Part shown: positions 16,988 to 25,748 of the stretch, one piece after another
How positions within the stretch are numbered: position 1 is the first letter of the stretch
Layout of the letters: each line of letters starts with the position of its first letter
Source: a virus
Length of the DNA stretch: 64,000 bases
IMG/VR virus record: IMGVR_UViG_3300025138_000037
Span: 1 to 64,000 of that record
Strand: one strand, 5' to 3'
Translations under genes and position numbers: made by a program
Notes under the pieces: model-generated
Told to the model about the DNA's origin: nothing
What the model saw: only the letters and a program-made list of their open reading frames with translations
Databases searched by the model: none

Positions 16988-18052
16988 ATGTTTAAAAAAC
17001 TGACTTCATTCCTGATTGTAGTATCAGGCATGATTTTATTATCTACAACTACACAAGCAAAAGACCCTAAAATTGGTTTCATCTACATTGGTCCTCCAGG
17101 CGACCACGGCTGGACTTATATGCACGACCAAGGTAGACAAGACATTGAAATTGAATTAGGTTTTGAAACCACATACATTGAAAACGTACCAGAAAACGCT
17201 GATGCTACTAGAGCAATACAAAAATTAGCAGCTTCTGGACACGATTTAATCTTTACAACATCTTTCAATTACATGGATCAAACTTTAGAAGTGGCAGAAC
17301 AATACCCAGATATAAAGTTTGAACATGCAACTGGTTACAAAAGACTAGACAATGTTTCAACATATTCATCAAGGTTCTATGAAGGTAGAACTATTAGTGG
17401 ACATATTGCCGCTAAAGAAAGTAAGACAGGCATTATAGGTTATATTGCCAGTTTTCCAATACCTGAAGTTGTAAGAGGTATTAACGCTTTCATGTTGGCT
17501 GCACAAAAGGTAAATCCAGATATTCAAATTAAGATTATATGGGCATACACTTGGTACGACCCGGCAAAAGAAGGTGATAGTGCAAAAACTTTAATCAATC
17601 AAGGTGCAGATATTATAGTACAACATACTGATACATATGCACCATGTAGAGTGGCACAGGAGATGGGTGTGAAAGCATTTGGTCAAGCAAGTGACCAATA
17701 TAAGTTTTGTCCAGAGGCACATCTAACCGCAATCATTGATGAGTGGGGACCCTACTATGTTGCAAGAGCGAAAGCATTAGCAGATGGTACATGGGAATCT
17801 ACTGATACATGGAAAGGTTTAGATAGTGGCATGGTACAAATGGCAAAATACACCAATATGCATCCAAATACAAAGTATGAGGCGATTGCCATAGAGAATG
17901 CTTTGAGTGAAGGTAAAATGCATTCCTTTGAAGGACCTATTTACAATCAGGCAGGCGAACTAATGGTACCAGAAGGTGAAGTTGCACCTGACGGTATGTT
18001 ACTAGGCATGAACTGGTACGTAAAAGGTATAGACGGACAACTACCACAATAA
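16988..18052 (+). CDS. BMP-family periplasmic substrate-binding protein
   Basis: The 354-residue protein has a cleavable signal peptide (basic MFKK, hydrophobic stretch to about residue 20, TTTQA then K) and no lipobox Cys. It then has the BMP/Med-family start IGFIYIGPPGDHGWTYMHDQ and DLIFTTSF, VRGINAFMLAA and GADIIVQHTDT. Cellular homologues deliver nucleosides or related small molecules to ABC transporters in the periplasm. No permease or ATPase gene is nearby, so the product would have to use a host transporter. The gene is flanked by terminators on both sides and looks like a host-derived auxiliary metabolic gene inserted behind gp23. Ligand unknown. Confidence 0.88.
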   Translation: MFKKLTSFLIVVSGMILLSTTTQAKDPKIGFIYIGPPGDHGWTYMHDQGRQDIEIELGFETTYIENVPENADATRAIQKLAASGHDLIFTTSFNYMDQTLEVAEQYPDIKFEHATGYKRLDNVSTYSSRFYEGRTISGHIAAKESKTGIIGYIASFPIPEVVRGINAFMLAAQKVNPDIQIKIIWAYTWYDPAKEGDSAKTLINQGADIIVQHTDTYAPCRVAQEMGVKAFGQASDQYKFCPEAHLTAIIDEWGPYYVARAKALADGTWESTDTWKGLDSGMVQMAKYTNMHPNTKYEAIAIENALSEGKMHSFEGPIYNQAGELMVPEGEVAPDGMLLGMNWYVKGIDGQLPQ

Positions 18053-18059
18053 TTAACAA

Positions 18060-18080
18060 AAGGCGCCTTCACGGCGCCTT
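18060..18080 (+). terminator. Hairpin terminator after the BMP gene
   Basis: AAGGCGCC and GGCGCCTT form a perfect eight-base stem with a TTCAC loop seven bases after the stop. The right arm runs directly into the next late promoter TTATAAATA, so termination and re-initiation share bases. Confidence 0.75.
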
Positions 18081-18087
18081 ATAAATA
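18080..18087 (+). promoter_or_regulatory. Late promoter TATAAATA, leaderless configuration
   Basis: An exact TATAAATA followed by GTAGT and then ATG. A start site five or six bases downstream coincides with the ATG of the gp3-like gene. No RBS is present between them. Confidence 0.7.
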
Positions 18088-18092
18088 GTAGT

Positions 18093-18668
18093 ATGACAGA
18101 TTTAAGTTTATCAGAAAAACAACCTACTACTTTAGATTACGCTGACCCTACGAAATTTAAGTTTCAGATAATCAAATTACCTACTGTAGAGTACAATACC
18201 ACAGCGGCAAACGTGCCTGGTATTACATTAACAGAAATGACCCAACCTACAAGACTACAGCAATTAAAGATTGCAGGTAATGATATAAGCTTTGATGATT
18301 TAACAGTTACATTTATTGTAGATGATGAACTCATTAATTATAGAAAAGTACATGACTGGATGGTAGGTCTAGGTCAAGTAGATAGTGATAACAAGTTTAG
18401 AGATATATTAACAGAAGGAAAAGATAGATTTCCTTTATCTCAATTACATGCAACAAAAGGTAGCACACCTGATGGTGCAGTATATTCAGACGCTAAACTT
18501 ATACATTTGTCAAACAGAAACGTACCTAAAGTAGAGGTAAGTTTTGTAGATTGTTACCCTAAATCATTAAGTGCTTTAGACTACAATCAAGGTGCAACTG
18601 ATACAGAATACTTACAAGCGACAGTAACCTTTGGTTACAAGTATCACAGTTTCACTACGCCTTTTTAA
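18093..18668 (+). CDS. Tail tube-fold protein, probable tail terminator gp3
   Basis: The 191-residue protein has the gp19-like tail-tube fold pattern: FKFQIIKLPTVEYNT, NVPGITLTEM, FDDLTVTFIVDDELINYRKV and HDWMVGL. Its position between gp23 and uvsY is where marine T4-like genomes carry the gene annotated gp3 (tail completion/sheath stabiliser). A tube-initiator role (gp54-like) is the main alternative. It is likely expressed late from the adjoining TATAAATA. Confidence 0.7.
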   Translation: MTDLSLSEKQPTTLDYADPTKFKFQIIKLPTVEYNTTAANVPGITLTEMTQPTRLQQLKIAGNDISFDDLTVTFIVDDELINYRKVHDWMVGLGQVDSDNKFRDILTEGKDRFPLSQLHATKGSTPDGAVYSDAKLIHLSNRNVPKVEVSFVDCYPKSLSALDYNQGATDTEYLQATVTFGYKYHSFTTPF

Positions 18669-18696
18669 GACGTATATATATTATTAGGATTAAATT

Positions 18697-19125
18697 ATGA
18701 ACTTAGACGAACTACAGCAGGCTGCTGAAAAAGATTTGAAGATTGACGATACTGAACTTGACATAGAAAGTTTAAATACACCAATCATACACGCCAAGTA
18801 CCTCAAACATTACTCTACCTATAGTCTCATGCTGACAAAAGCACAGAGTGAATATTCTTCTTTGTATAAAAGAAAGTGGGTATTCTATACAGGTAAAGCA
18901 GACCCAGAGGAATATAAAGAGAAAAACTTTGAACTTAAAGTATTACGACAAGACGTAGGCACTTTTATAGAAGCAGACGAAGAAATTGTTAAACAACAAC
19001 AAAAAGTTTCTTATTTAAAAATTGTATGCCATTATTTAGAGAACACATTGAAACAAGTCAACAACAGAGGTTTTCAAATAAAGAACGCCATTGACTGGAA
19101 AAGATTTACGGAAGGAAGTATGTAA
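18697..19125 (+). CDS. uvsY: UvsY recombination mediator
   Basis: The 142-residue helical, charged protein matches UvsY by length (T4: 137) and by features such as YLKHYSTYSLMLTKAQSEY, RKWVFYTGKADPEEY and a C-terminal RGFQIKNAIDWKRFTEG. It loads UvsX recombinase on gp32-coated single strands. The upstream position relative to uvsW is conserved with T4. The stop overlaps the next start by one base. Confidence 0.9.
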   Translation: MNLDELQQAAEKDLKIDDTELDIESLNTPIIHAKYLKHYSTYSLMLTKAQSEYSSLYKRKWVFYTGKADPEEYKEKNFELKVLRQDVGTFIEADEEIVKQQQKVSYLKIVCHYLENTLKQVNNRGFQIKNAIDWKRFTEGSM

Positions 19126-19946
19126 TGATATTTTGTATAGGTAACGGCGAAAGCAGAAAGAACTTTGATTTAGAAACACTACGACCATACGGTAAGATAT
19201 ATGGTTGTAACGGACTGTATAGAGATTTTACACCTGACATATTACTGGCAATGGACTATAACATATGCCACGAAATATATCGTAGTGGTTATGCCTTTGA
19301 CCATCCTGTTTATTTAAAAACATGGCAAAAGAATCCACATTCCATGTATGAAAAACTATTTCATCCTGAAACCGCGGCAAAATTTATTGGTCAAAACATA
19401 GACCCATATGAATATACTGATGAGTGGGCATGGCGTGGCGAGAAGAAAAGATTTTTTGTTTGTTGGGCAAACAATAGAGACTTAATGAAAAAAATGAGAG
19501 AAGAACGAAAAGACTGGAACGAAGATGATTTTAAGTTATATCTCAGCGAAGACCAAGAAGGTTATCTCATTACATGGACAAAGAAAAAAGATAAAGTAAT
19601 GGGTTTAGGTAAGTATGCGGTGGAGAAAACAAATGCAGGTATATTAATTGCACAGATGGCAGCAGATAAAGATAAACTCATTTATCTACTAGGTTATGAT
19701 TATCACTCTAAAGACAAAACAGTAAACAATATGTACAAGGGTACAAAAGGTTATGTAGGTACAAATGCAAAAGCAATAGTACCAGATAACTGGATAATGC
19801 ACACAAAGAGATTACTTAATCACTATGACAAAGACCACAAATTTGTCCATGTTGGTGATCCTATAGAAGAATTAGCAGACAAAAAGAACTGGGAAAATAT
19901 CTCTTACGAAGAACTTAATGAGCGAATTAGCCGTAACGAAATTTAA
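19125..19946 (+). CDS. Conserved protein between uvsY and uvsW (GNGESR family)
   Basis: The 273-residue protein begins IFCIGNGESRKNFDLETL and contains YGCNGLYRDFTPD and LLAMDYNICHEI. This is a Rossmann-like opening seen in a family common in marine T4-like phages and resembling DUF115-type or sugar-transferase-related proteins. YLLGYDYHS near residue 188 could be part of the active site. Function unknown. It is coupled to uvsY (TAATG) and overlaps the uvsW start by 29 bases. Confidence 0.7.
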   Translation: MIFCIGNGESRKNFDLETLRPYGKIYGCNGLYRDFTPDILLAMDYNICHEIYRSGYAFDHPVYLKTWQKNPHSMYEKLFHPETAAKFIGQNIDPYEYTDEWAWRGEKKRFFVCWANNRDLMKKMREERKDWNEDDFKLYLSEDQEGYLITWTKKKDKVMGLGKYAVEKTNAGILIAQMAADKDKLIYLLGYDYHSKDKTVNNMYKGTKGYVGTNAKAIVPDNWIMHTKRLLNHYDKDHKFVHVGDPIEELADKKNWENISYEELNERISRNEI

Positions 19947-21387
19947 CGAAGCGTACATTAAGTGTACAAGTGAAGATTTAGGACTCTTACAGTCTCTATC
20001 TGACTTCTTTACGTTTCCTGTACCAGGTGCCAGTTTTATGCCATCAGTACGAGCCAAAAGATGGGACGGCAAAGTACGTCTTTTTTCAAAGGCGACAGGA
20101 AAAATTTATGCTGGACTGTTACCTTACATACAGCATTTTTGCAAGGAAAACAGCCATACAATCATACTAGACGAGTCCTTAACCATTGGTGATGGCGTTC
20201 CTACCAATGATGTTTCCAAGTTTATTGACAAATTATCATTGAAAGACATAGAGATAAGAGATTATCAATTAAATGCGGTGACCCATGCATTGAACAATAA
20301 AAAGACAATACTCTTGTCACCTACTGCCTCAGGTAAGTCATTAATCATTTATTGTATTATAAGAATGATGAAAGTTTTAGGTCACAGGTGTTTATTGATT
20401 GTGCCTACCACATCTTTGGTAGAACAAATGTACAAAGACTTTATTGATTATGGTTGGGACGCTGAGAAGTATGTACAACGAAAGTATTATGGTTATGAGA
20501 TTGATGATAGCAAACCTATTGTTGTTTCTACATGGCAATCACTGGCGACCTTTGATAAGAAATACTTTGACCAATTTGGTTGTGTCATAGGTGATGAAGC
20601 ACATTTATTTAAGTCTAAAGAGTTACAGAAAATATTAGGTGCTTTAATAAACGCTAAATATAGAATAGGTACCACTGGTACTTTAGATGATAGTAAGACA
20701 CACAAGCTTGTACTTGAAGGTCTATTTGGCACCGTACATCATGTTACGACAACACGAGAGCTGATAGACAGGAAACAACTTGCTGACCTAAAAATACAAT
20801 GTATTGTGTTGAAGTATCCTAAAGAGGATTGTATTCAAGTCAAAGGTCTAAAGTACCAGGAAGAAATGGATTTTATAGTTTCACATGAAAAGAGAAACAA
20901 GTTTATTCGTAACTTAGTACGAAAACAAACTGGTAATACTTTGGTATTATTTCAGTATGTAGAAAAACATGGTAAGATATTACATCAAATGATTGGTGAT
21001 ACTATTGACCCACAAACACGAAAACTCTTTTTTGTTTATGGTGGTACAGATACAAAAGATAGAGAAACAGTCAGGAGTATAACAGAAAATGAGACCAATG
21101 CTATTATCGTTGCAAGCTACGGTACGTTCAGTACCGGTATTAACATCCGCAATTTACATAACATTGTTTTTGCTAGTCCTTCTAAATCTAAAATTCGCAA
21201 TCTCCAGTCTATTGGTAGGGGTCTTCGTCTTGGTGGTAATAAAGACGTTGCTACGTTGTATGATATATCTGATGATTTTACCTATAAGAGTTATAAGAAC
21301 TTTACTATGAACCATTTCCTAGAAAGGATAAATATCTATAGTGAGCAAGAGTTTGACTATGAAATATTTAATGTGGACCTTATATGA
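19918..21387 (+). CDS. uvsW: UvsW ATP-dependent RNA-DNA/DNA helicase
   Basis: This 489-residue superfamily 2 helicase has an N-terminal DNA-binding region, Walker A LSPTASGKS (about 137-145), DEAH box GDEAH, TGTLDD as motif III, and SIGRGLRLGG as motif VI. UvsW unwinds R-loops and Holliday-type branches and shuts off origin-dependent replication late in T4 infection. The ATG at 19918 lies inside the preceding gene. The stop overlaps the next ATG by four bases. Confidence 0.93.
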   Translation: MSELAVTKFNEAYIKCTSEDLGLLQSLSDFFTFPVPGASFMPSVRAKRWDGKVRLFSKATGKIYAGLLPYIQHFCKENSHTIILDESLTIGDGVPTNDVSKFIDKLSLKDIEIRDYQLNAVTHALNNKKTILLSPTASGKSLIIYCIIRMMKVLGHRCLLIVPTTSLVEQMYKDFIDYGWDAEKYVQRKYYGYEIDDSKPIVVSTWQSLATFDKKYFDQFGCVIGDEAHLFKSKELQKILGALINAKYRIGTTGTLDDSKTHKLVLEGLFGTVHHVTTTRELIDRKQLADLKIQCIVLKYPKEDCIQVKGLKYQEEMDFIVSHEKRNKFIRNLVRKQTGNTLVLFQYVEKHGKILHQMIGDTIDPQTRKLFFVYGGTDTKDRETVRSITENETNAIIVASYGTFSTGINIRNLHNIVFASPSKSKIRNLQSIGRGLRLGGNKDVATLYDISDDFTYKSYKNFTMNHFLERINIYSEQEFDYEIFNVDLI

Positions 21388-21845
21388 CAGATAGAAAAGA
21401 AATAAAAACAAAGACAGTTACAATACCTACACCTAGAATGTTAAAATTATCAACAGGTGAACAGGTTATCTGTATCATGTATGTACAGGAAGGTAGTGAT
21501 TTTATTCGCTTATCTGACCCTTATAAAATAGAATTACATAATTTTGATATGGATCCTACACAATACTATATGGAAGAAAGAATGTCAATGAAACCTTGGG
21601 TGTGGCAATCCAGTGATAAAATCTTTTCTATACATAAGAATAATATAATGACTATCGCCATGCCTAACGCAGAAATCAAAGATTACTATAATAATATACG
21701 TTTAGGGCATATAAAGATTCCTGCACAGGAAAAACTAAAACCCATGCCTAGTGAGGACGAGTTTAACAGATTACTTGATAAACTTGGTGATGAAGACTAC
21801 TTTGATGTCATTGAACATCTTAAAGGTAAGAAGACGGTACACTAA
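21384..21845 (+). CDS. Conserved Sm-like small protein
   Basis: The 153-residue protein has an N-terminal beta-rich region (MLKLSTGEQVICIMYV, FIRLSDPYKIEL) resembling an Sm/Hfq-type barrel. A PWVWQSSDKIFSIHKNNIMT strand and a charged helical C-terminus follow. Such proteins are common next to uvsW in marine T4-like phages and have no assigned role. It overlaps uvsW by four bases. An RNA-binding role is only a structural guess. Confidence 0.6.
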   Translation: MTDRKEIKTKTVTIPTPRMLKLSTGEQVICIMYVQEGSDFIRLSDPYKIELHNFDMDPTQYYMEERMSMKPWVWQSSDKIFSIHKNNIMTIAMPNAEIKDYYNNIRLGHIKIPAQEKLKPMPSEDEFNRLLDKLGDEDYFDVIEHLKGKKTVH

Positions 21846-21878
21846 GATATACCTGTATCTGAAGGAGGGACACCGCCC

Positions 21879-21907
21879 ATTATATACTAACCCACCAATA
21901 AAGTCAA
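21879..21907 (-). promoter_or_regulatory. Leftward (antisense) early-type promoter
   Basis: On the minus strand GGCTTGACTTT is followed, after exactly 17 bases, by TATAAT. The -35 context is identical to the rightward early promoters at 39082 and 43196. The predicted RNA starts near 21872 and runs antisense into the Sm-like gene and uvsW. No leftward gene lies downstream before position 2910. Confidence 0.7.
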
Positions 21908-21934
21908 GCCTTTTTTTAATTAACTTATTAAAGC

Positions 21935-21963
21935 TTTACTTTTTATCAAAAATGTGTTATAAT
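21935..21963 (+). promoter_or_regulatory. Early promoter for gp55
   Basis: TTTACT, 17-base spacer, TATAAT, ending 28 bases before the gp55 ATG. The leader contains AAAGGAAA as RBS. It is divergent from the antisense promoter at 21879-21907. Confidence 0.7.
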
Positions 21964-21991
21964 ACATATAATTTAATAAAGGAAATTTATT

Positions 21992-22549
21992 ATGACTGAA
22001 ACAGTAAAACTAAAAACACCTAAGAAAAAGGAACATTATGTTTCCAATAAGGAGTTTTTAGTTGCAATGAAAGAATTTAAAAAGAAGTGTTTAGCTGCAG
22101 AGAAAAGAGGAAGAAGGCAACCACCTATAAGTGATTACATAGGTGAATGTTTTTTAAAGATTGCCAATCATCTATCTTACAGACCAAACTTCATTAACTA
22201 CACATACAAAGAAGATATGATATCTGATGGTATAGAGAATTGCCTACAGTATGTATCAAACTTTGATCCAGAAAAAAGTAACAATCCTTTTGCTTACTTT
22301 ACACAAATTATATACTACGCTTTTATTCGTAGAATACAAAAAGAAAAGAAACAAACAACAATCAAACAGAAACTTATTCTTAAATCAGGACTAGATGAAT
22401 TAGTTTTACAGGCCGGTGATGATGGTGATTATCAAAATCAATATGCGGACTTTCTAAAGAAGAACATGATTGAGACAGAACCAGAGAAACCAAAAGAGAA
22501 AAAGGTAAGAAAGAAAGAACCTAAGAAATTAGAATACTTTATGCAATGA
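21992..22549 (+). CDS. gp55: gp55 late sigma factor
   Basis: The 185-residue protein shows the reduced sigma core of T4 gp55: ISDYIGECFLKIANHLSYRP, FINYTYKEDMISDGIENC and FDPEKSNNPFAYFTQIIYYAFIRRI, equivalent to sigma region 2. It directs host polymerase to TATAAATA late promoters together with the gp45 clamp. A host-type early promoter precedes it, and it overlaps the halogenase start by four bases. Confidence 0.93.
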   Translation: MTETVKLKTPKKKEHYVSNKEFLVAMKEFKKKCLAAEKRGRRQPPISDYIGECFLKIANHLSYRPNFINYTYKEDMISDGIENCLQYVSNFDPEKSNNPFAYFTQIIYYAFIRRIQKEKKQTTIKQKLILKSGLDELVLQAGDDGDYQNQYADFLKKNMIETEPEKPKEKKVRKKEPKKLEYFMQ

Positions 22550-24027
22550 CAGAAAAGATTATAATTGTAGGAGGTGGTAGTGCAGGCTGGATGTCAGCGG
22601 CAACACTTATCAAAGCCTTTCCTCACAAAGACATCACCGTAATAGAAAGTCCTAATACACCCACCGTAGGTGTAGGTGAAAGTACCATTGGTAGTATTAA
22701 TGATTGGTTATCTTTCTTAGAACTAGAAGATAAGGACTGGATGCCTCATGTAGGTGCTTCCTATAAATTAAGTATTAAGTTTACAGACTTTTATAAAAAA
22801 GGTGAAGAATTTCATTACCCATTTGGTTTACCTTATGAACCTTATATTTCTAATGATACACGAAACAAATGGTATTTAAAGAAACATTTACAGAATTGTA
22901 AAACATCTGACTATGCTGAATGTATGGCACCACAAATTGCCTTAGCGAATACAAACAAAATGGCAAAATCTTTTGATGGTTTTGATTATCACAAAGACGC
23001 TGCTTATCATTTTGACGCTTTACTCTTTGCAAAATATCTAAAAGAGAATTATTGTTTACCAAGAGGTGTAAAACATATAAAAGAACATATAAACACCGTA
23101 GAAACAAATGAACATGGTATTATATCATTGAACGATAAACATACTGCCGACCTATACTTAGATTGCACAGGCTTTAAATCTTTGTTAATGAAAGAAGTAA
23201 ATAGTAAGTTTATTCACATGAACCATATTTTACCAAATGATAGTGCATGGTCAACAAAATTAGAATATACAGATAAAGAAAAACAATTAGAACCATATAC
23301 AAATTGTACCGCTATAGAAAACGGTTGGGTATGGAATATACCTCAATGGCAAAAGATTGGTACTGGTTATGTTTATTCAAGTAAGTATATTGATGATGAC
23401 CAAGCGTTAGAAGACTTTCATAACTATTTGGGAAAACCAAAGAATGTAAATTATAAAAAAACAGGTATGAGAGTAGGTAGACATAAACATATGTGGAAAA
23501 AGAATGTATGCTCTATAGGACTGGCTGCAGGTTTTATTGAACCTTTAGAAAGTACAGGTCTCCTTCAAACACATGTATTTTTATTAAAACTTGTAAAGAA
23601 TTTAGAACGAGGCAAAGTATCACAGTTTGATAAAGATACACACAATTTAGAATGTAATGATATATTTGATAACTTTGTTGCCTTTGTGGCGATGCATTAT
23701 TCTTTATCACATAGAGACGATACACAATATTGGCGTGATGTAAGAGAAAGAAGTATTGCGGAGTTAGAACTAGTGCAAAAAGTAATGAAAGTAAAACACA
23801 TTGACCATTATTTTACAATAGATGGTGGTATGCATTATATTGCCACAGGTATGAATTATGATCCTATCTCTATGACAGATATATTAACAAAACAATATGA
23901 ACTAGACACAGATATAATAGATGAAAAATATGTGGCAACATTTGATACAAATAAGAATAGATGGAAAAATAATGCCAAAAAAGAACTTACATTATATAAA
24001 TTTTTAAAGGAGAATATACATGGGTAA
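22546..24027 (+). CDS. Flavin-dependent tryptophan halogenase family protein
   Basis: The 493-residue FAD-dependent halogenase has a nucleotide-binding loop GGGSAGW (9-15), GVGESTI (43-48), Lys74 in ASYKLSIKF at the position of the catalytic Lys of PrnA, the family signature WVWNIP (261-266), and EPLEST holding the conserved Glu. All hallmark residues are intact, so an active halogenase is expected; it needs FADH2 from a host flavin reductase. Substrate is unknown and need not be tryptophan. It is translationally coupled between gp55 and gp47, so it is made early. Confidence 0.88.
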   Translation: MTEKIIIVGGGSAGWMSAATLIKAFPHKDITVIESPNTPTVGVGESTIGSINDWLSFLELEDKDWMPHVGASYKLSIKFTDFYKKGEEFHYPFGLPYEPYISNDTRNKWYLKKHLQNCKTSDYAECMAPQIALANTNKMAKSFDGFDYHKDAAYHFDALLFAKYLKENYCLPRGVKHIKEHINTVETNEHGIISLNDKHTADLYLDCTGFKSLLMKEVNSKFIHMNHILPNDSAWSTKLEYTDKEKQLEPYTNCTAIENGWVWNIPQWQKIGTGYVYSSKYIDDDQALEDFHNYLGKPKNVNYKKTGMRVGRHKHMWKKNVCSIGLAAGFIEPLESTGLLQTHVFLLKLVKNLERGKVSQFDKDTHNLECNDIFDNFVAFVAMHYSLSHRDDTQYWRDVRERSIAELELVQKVMKVKHIDHYFTIDGGMHYIATGMNYDPISMTDILTKQYELDTDIIDEKYVATFDTNKNRWKNNAKKELTLYKFLKENIHG

Positions 24028-25066
24028 AATTGCCTTGATTAACGACACCCATTTAGGTTGTAGAAATGATAATCCTAATTACCATGAGTATATCTACAAG
24101 TTTTGGGAAGAACAGTTTTTTCCTTATATAGAACAAAACAATATAGATACAATCATACATTTAGGTGACGTGTTAGATAGACGTAAGTATGTGAATTTTA
24201 AAACACTACAAGATTTCAATGAAAGAATAGTCAAAAGATTAAACGCCTATAATGTACATATCATTGTAGGTAACCATGACACCTATTATAAGAACACAAA
24301 CAATGTCAATGCACCACAAGAATTGTTAAGTCAATACCATGTGTATAGTCAACCAACAAAGGTGACAATAGATGATATGAACATGTTAATGATACCTTGG
24401 GTAACACCTGAGAACTATGATAAAACAAAGATGATGTTAGAACAAGAAAGTGCTGACATGGTACTAGGTCATTTAGAAATCAAAGGTTTTGAAATGCACA
24501 ATGGTCATGTGAGTGATACAGGTTTAGAACAATCATTATTCAGTAGATATGAAAAAGTATTATCTGGTCACTTTCACAAAAAGAGTGACAACGGCCATAT
24601 ATACTATTTGGGTAGTCAATATGAAATGACTTGGTCAGATTATAATTGTCCTAAAAACTTTCATGTACTGGACACAGAAACAAGAGAAATAGAAGCCATT
24701 CGTAACCCTTTGACTATTCATTCTAAAATATATTACAATGATGAAACAACAGACTATGCAAATTTTGATTATGATACATGCAACCATAAATATATTAAAC
24801 TCATTGTAGAAAAGAAAACAGATTACTTTATGTTTGATAAGTTTGTTGATAACATATATCAAAACGCCAAACCTTATGACTTAAAGATAATAGAAGACTA
24901 TTCAGACTTAGACGCTACGAGTGTGGCAGACGATATAGTGGAACAAAGTGAAGATACCCCTACTTTACTGGACACCTATATAGAACAAACAGATACTACC
25001 TTAGATAAAGGTAGATTAAAAAACTTGATGAAAAGTTTATACACGGAGGCATTTGATTATGAGTAA
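24020..25066 (+). CDS. gp47: gp47 recombination endonuclease subunit (SbcD/Mre11-like)
   Basis: The 348-residue metallophosphoesterase has all phosphoesterase motifs: INDTHLG, GDVLDRR, VGNHDTYY, GHLEIKG and GHFHKK. With gp46 it resects DNA ends for recombination-dependent replication. AAGGAG precedes the ATG. An oxygenase gene, overlapping by eight bases, separates it from gp46. Confidence 0.93.
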   Translation: MGKIALINDTHLGCRNDNPNYHEYIYKFWEEQFFPYIEQNNIDTIIHLGDVLDRRKYVNFKTLQDFNERIVKRLNAYNVHIIVGNHDTYYKNTNNVNAPQELLSQYHVYSQPTKVTIDDMNMLMIPWVTPENYDKTKMMLEQESADMVLGHLEIKGFEMHNGHVSDTGLEQSLFSRYEKVLSGHFHKKSDNGHIYYLGSQYEMTWSDYNCPKNFHVLDTETREIEAIRNPLTIHSKIYYNDETTDYANFDYDTCNHKYIKLIVEKKTDYFMFDKFVDNIYQNAKPYDLKIIEDYSDLDATSVADDIVEQSEDTPTLLDTYIEQTDTTLDKGRLKNLMKSLYTEAFDYE

Positions 25067-25748
25067 TGATTACCCAGACCACTTGTATTATAACAATACA
25101 TACTTTTTTGGTCCTTATTTACATCATGGTAGAGTTGACCCTAAATTTATTAAAGACTTATTAGCCATAGGTGAGAAATCACAGGATATGGTTGATATGA
25201 AAAAGAACTTAGCAGGTGATTTAAAAGGTGAGTGGAAGTTTAGTGAAGAAGACCAAAGATGGTTTTGTAAACACATGAGATTAAACTTTGAACATTATGT
25301 GAAACAACGTGCCAGTTGGCATGCTGATTCAGAATTAGAAAAAAGAGGATATATTATAGATAACGTATGGATTAATTATCAACATCCAGGTGATTATCAA
25401 CCAGAGCATATACATGCAGGTGATTTTAGTTGGGTTATTTATTTACAGAATCCACCAGGACTAGAAGAAGAAAGAGATAACCACGATACACGAGGTCCTG
25501 CACCAGGTACAATTACCTTCTCTTATGGTGAGGGTGTTGGTATGTCAATTGAAAACTATGCTGTCATCAATCAAAACTTTGCCAATAAAGTAGGTGACTT
25601 CTTTATATTTCCGGCACAATTAAGGCATTCTGTACCACAATTTAAGAGTGAGGGTGTGAGAATATCTATAAGTGGGAATGGTAGTTTCCAAGAAAAACAT
25701 AGTCCATATAATGATTACTTTTATGGAGAACAAAGAATAAACAATTAA
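25059..25748 (+). CDS. 2OG-Fe(II) oxygenase-like protein, HxH type
   Basis: The 229-residue protein has PEHIHAGDFSWVIYLQ (His117-x-His119), GDFFIFPAQLRHSVP (distal His190) and GVRISISGN (Arg201), the TIGR02466-like oxygenase plan. I place the start at ATG 25059, nine bases after CGGAGG. It lies between gp47 and gp46, overlapping the former by eight bases and the latter by one, so all three are translationally linked. Confidence 0.75.
   Translation: MSNDYPDHLYYNNTYFFGPYLHHGRVDPKFIKDLLAIGEKSQDMVDMKKNLAGDLKGEWKFSEEDQRWFCKHMRLNFEHYVKQRASWHADSELEKRGYIIDNVWINYQHPGDYQPEHIHAGDFSWVIYLQNPPGLEEERDNHDTRGPAPGTITFSYGEGVGMSIENYAVINQNFANKVGDFFIFPAQLRHSVPQFKSEGVRISISGNGSFQEKHSPYNDYFYGEQRINN

Noticed and set aside
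18093-18668. A second gp19 tail tube gene
   Set aside because: The fold pattern is gp19-like, but length and gene order (after gp23, before uvsY) fit the gp3-type tail terminator better.
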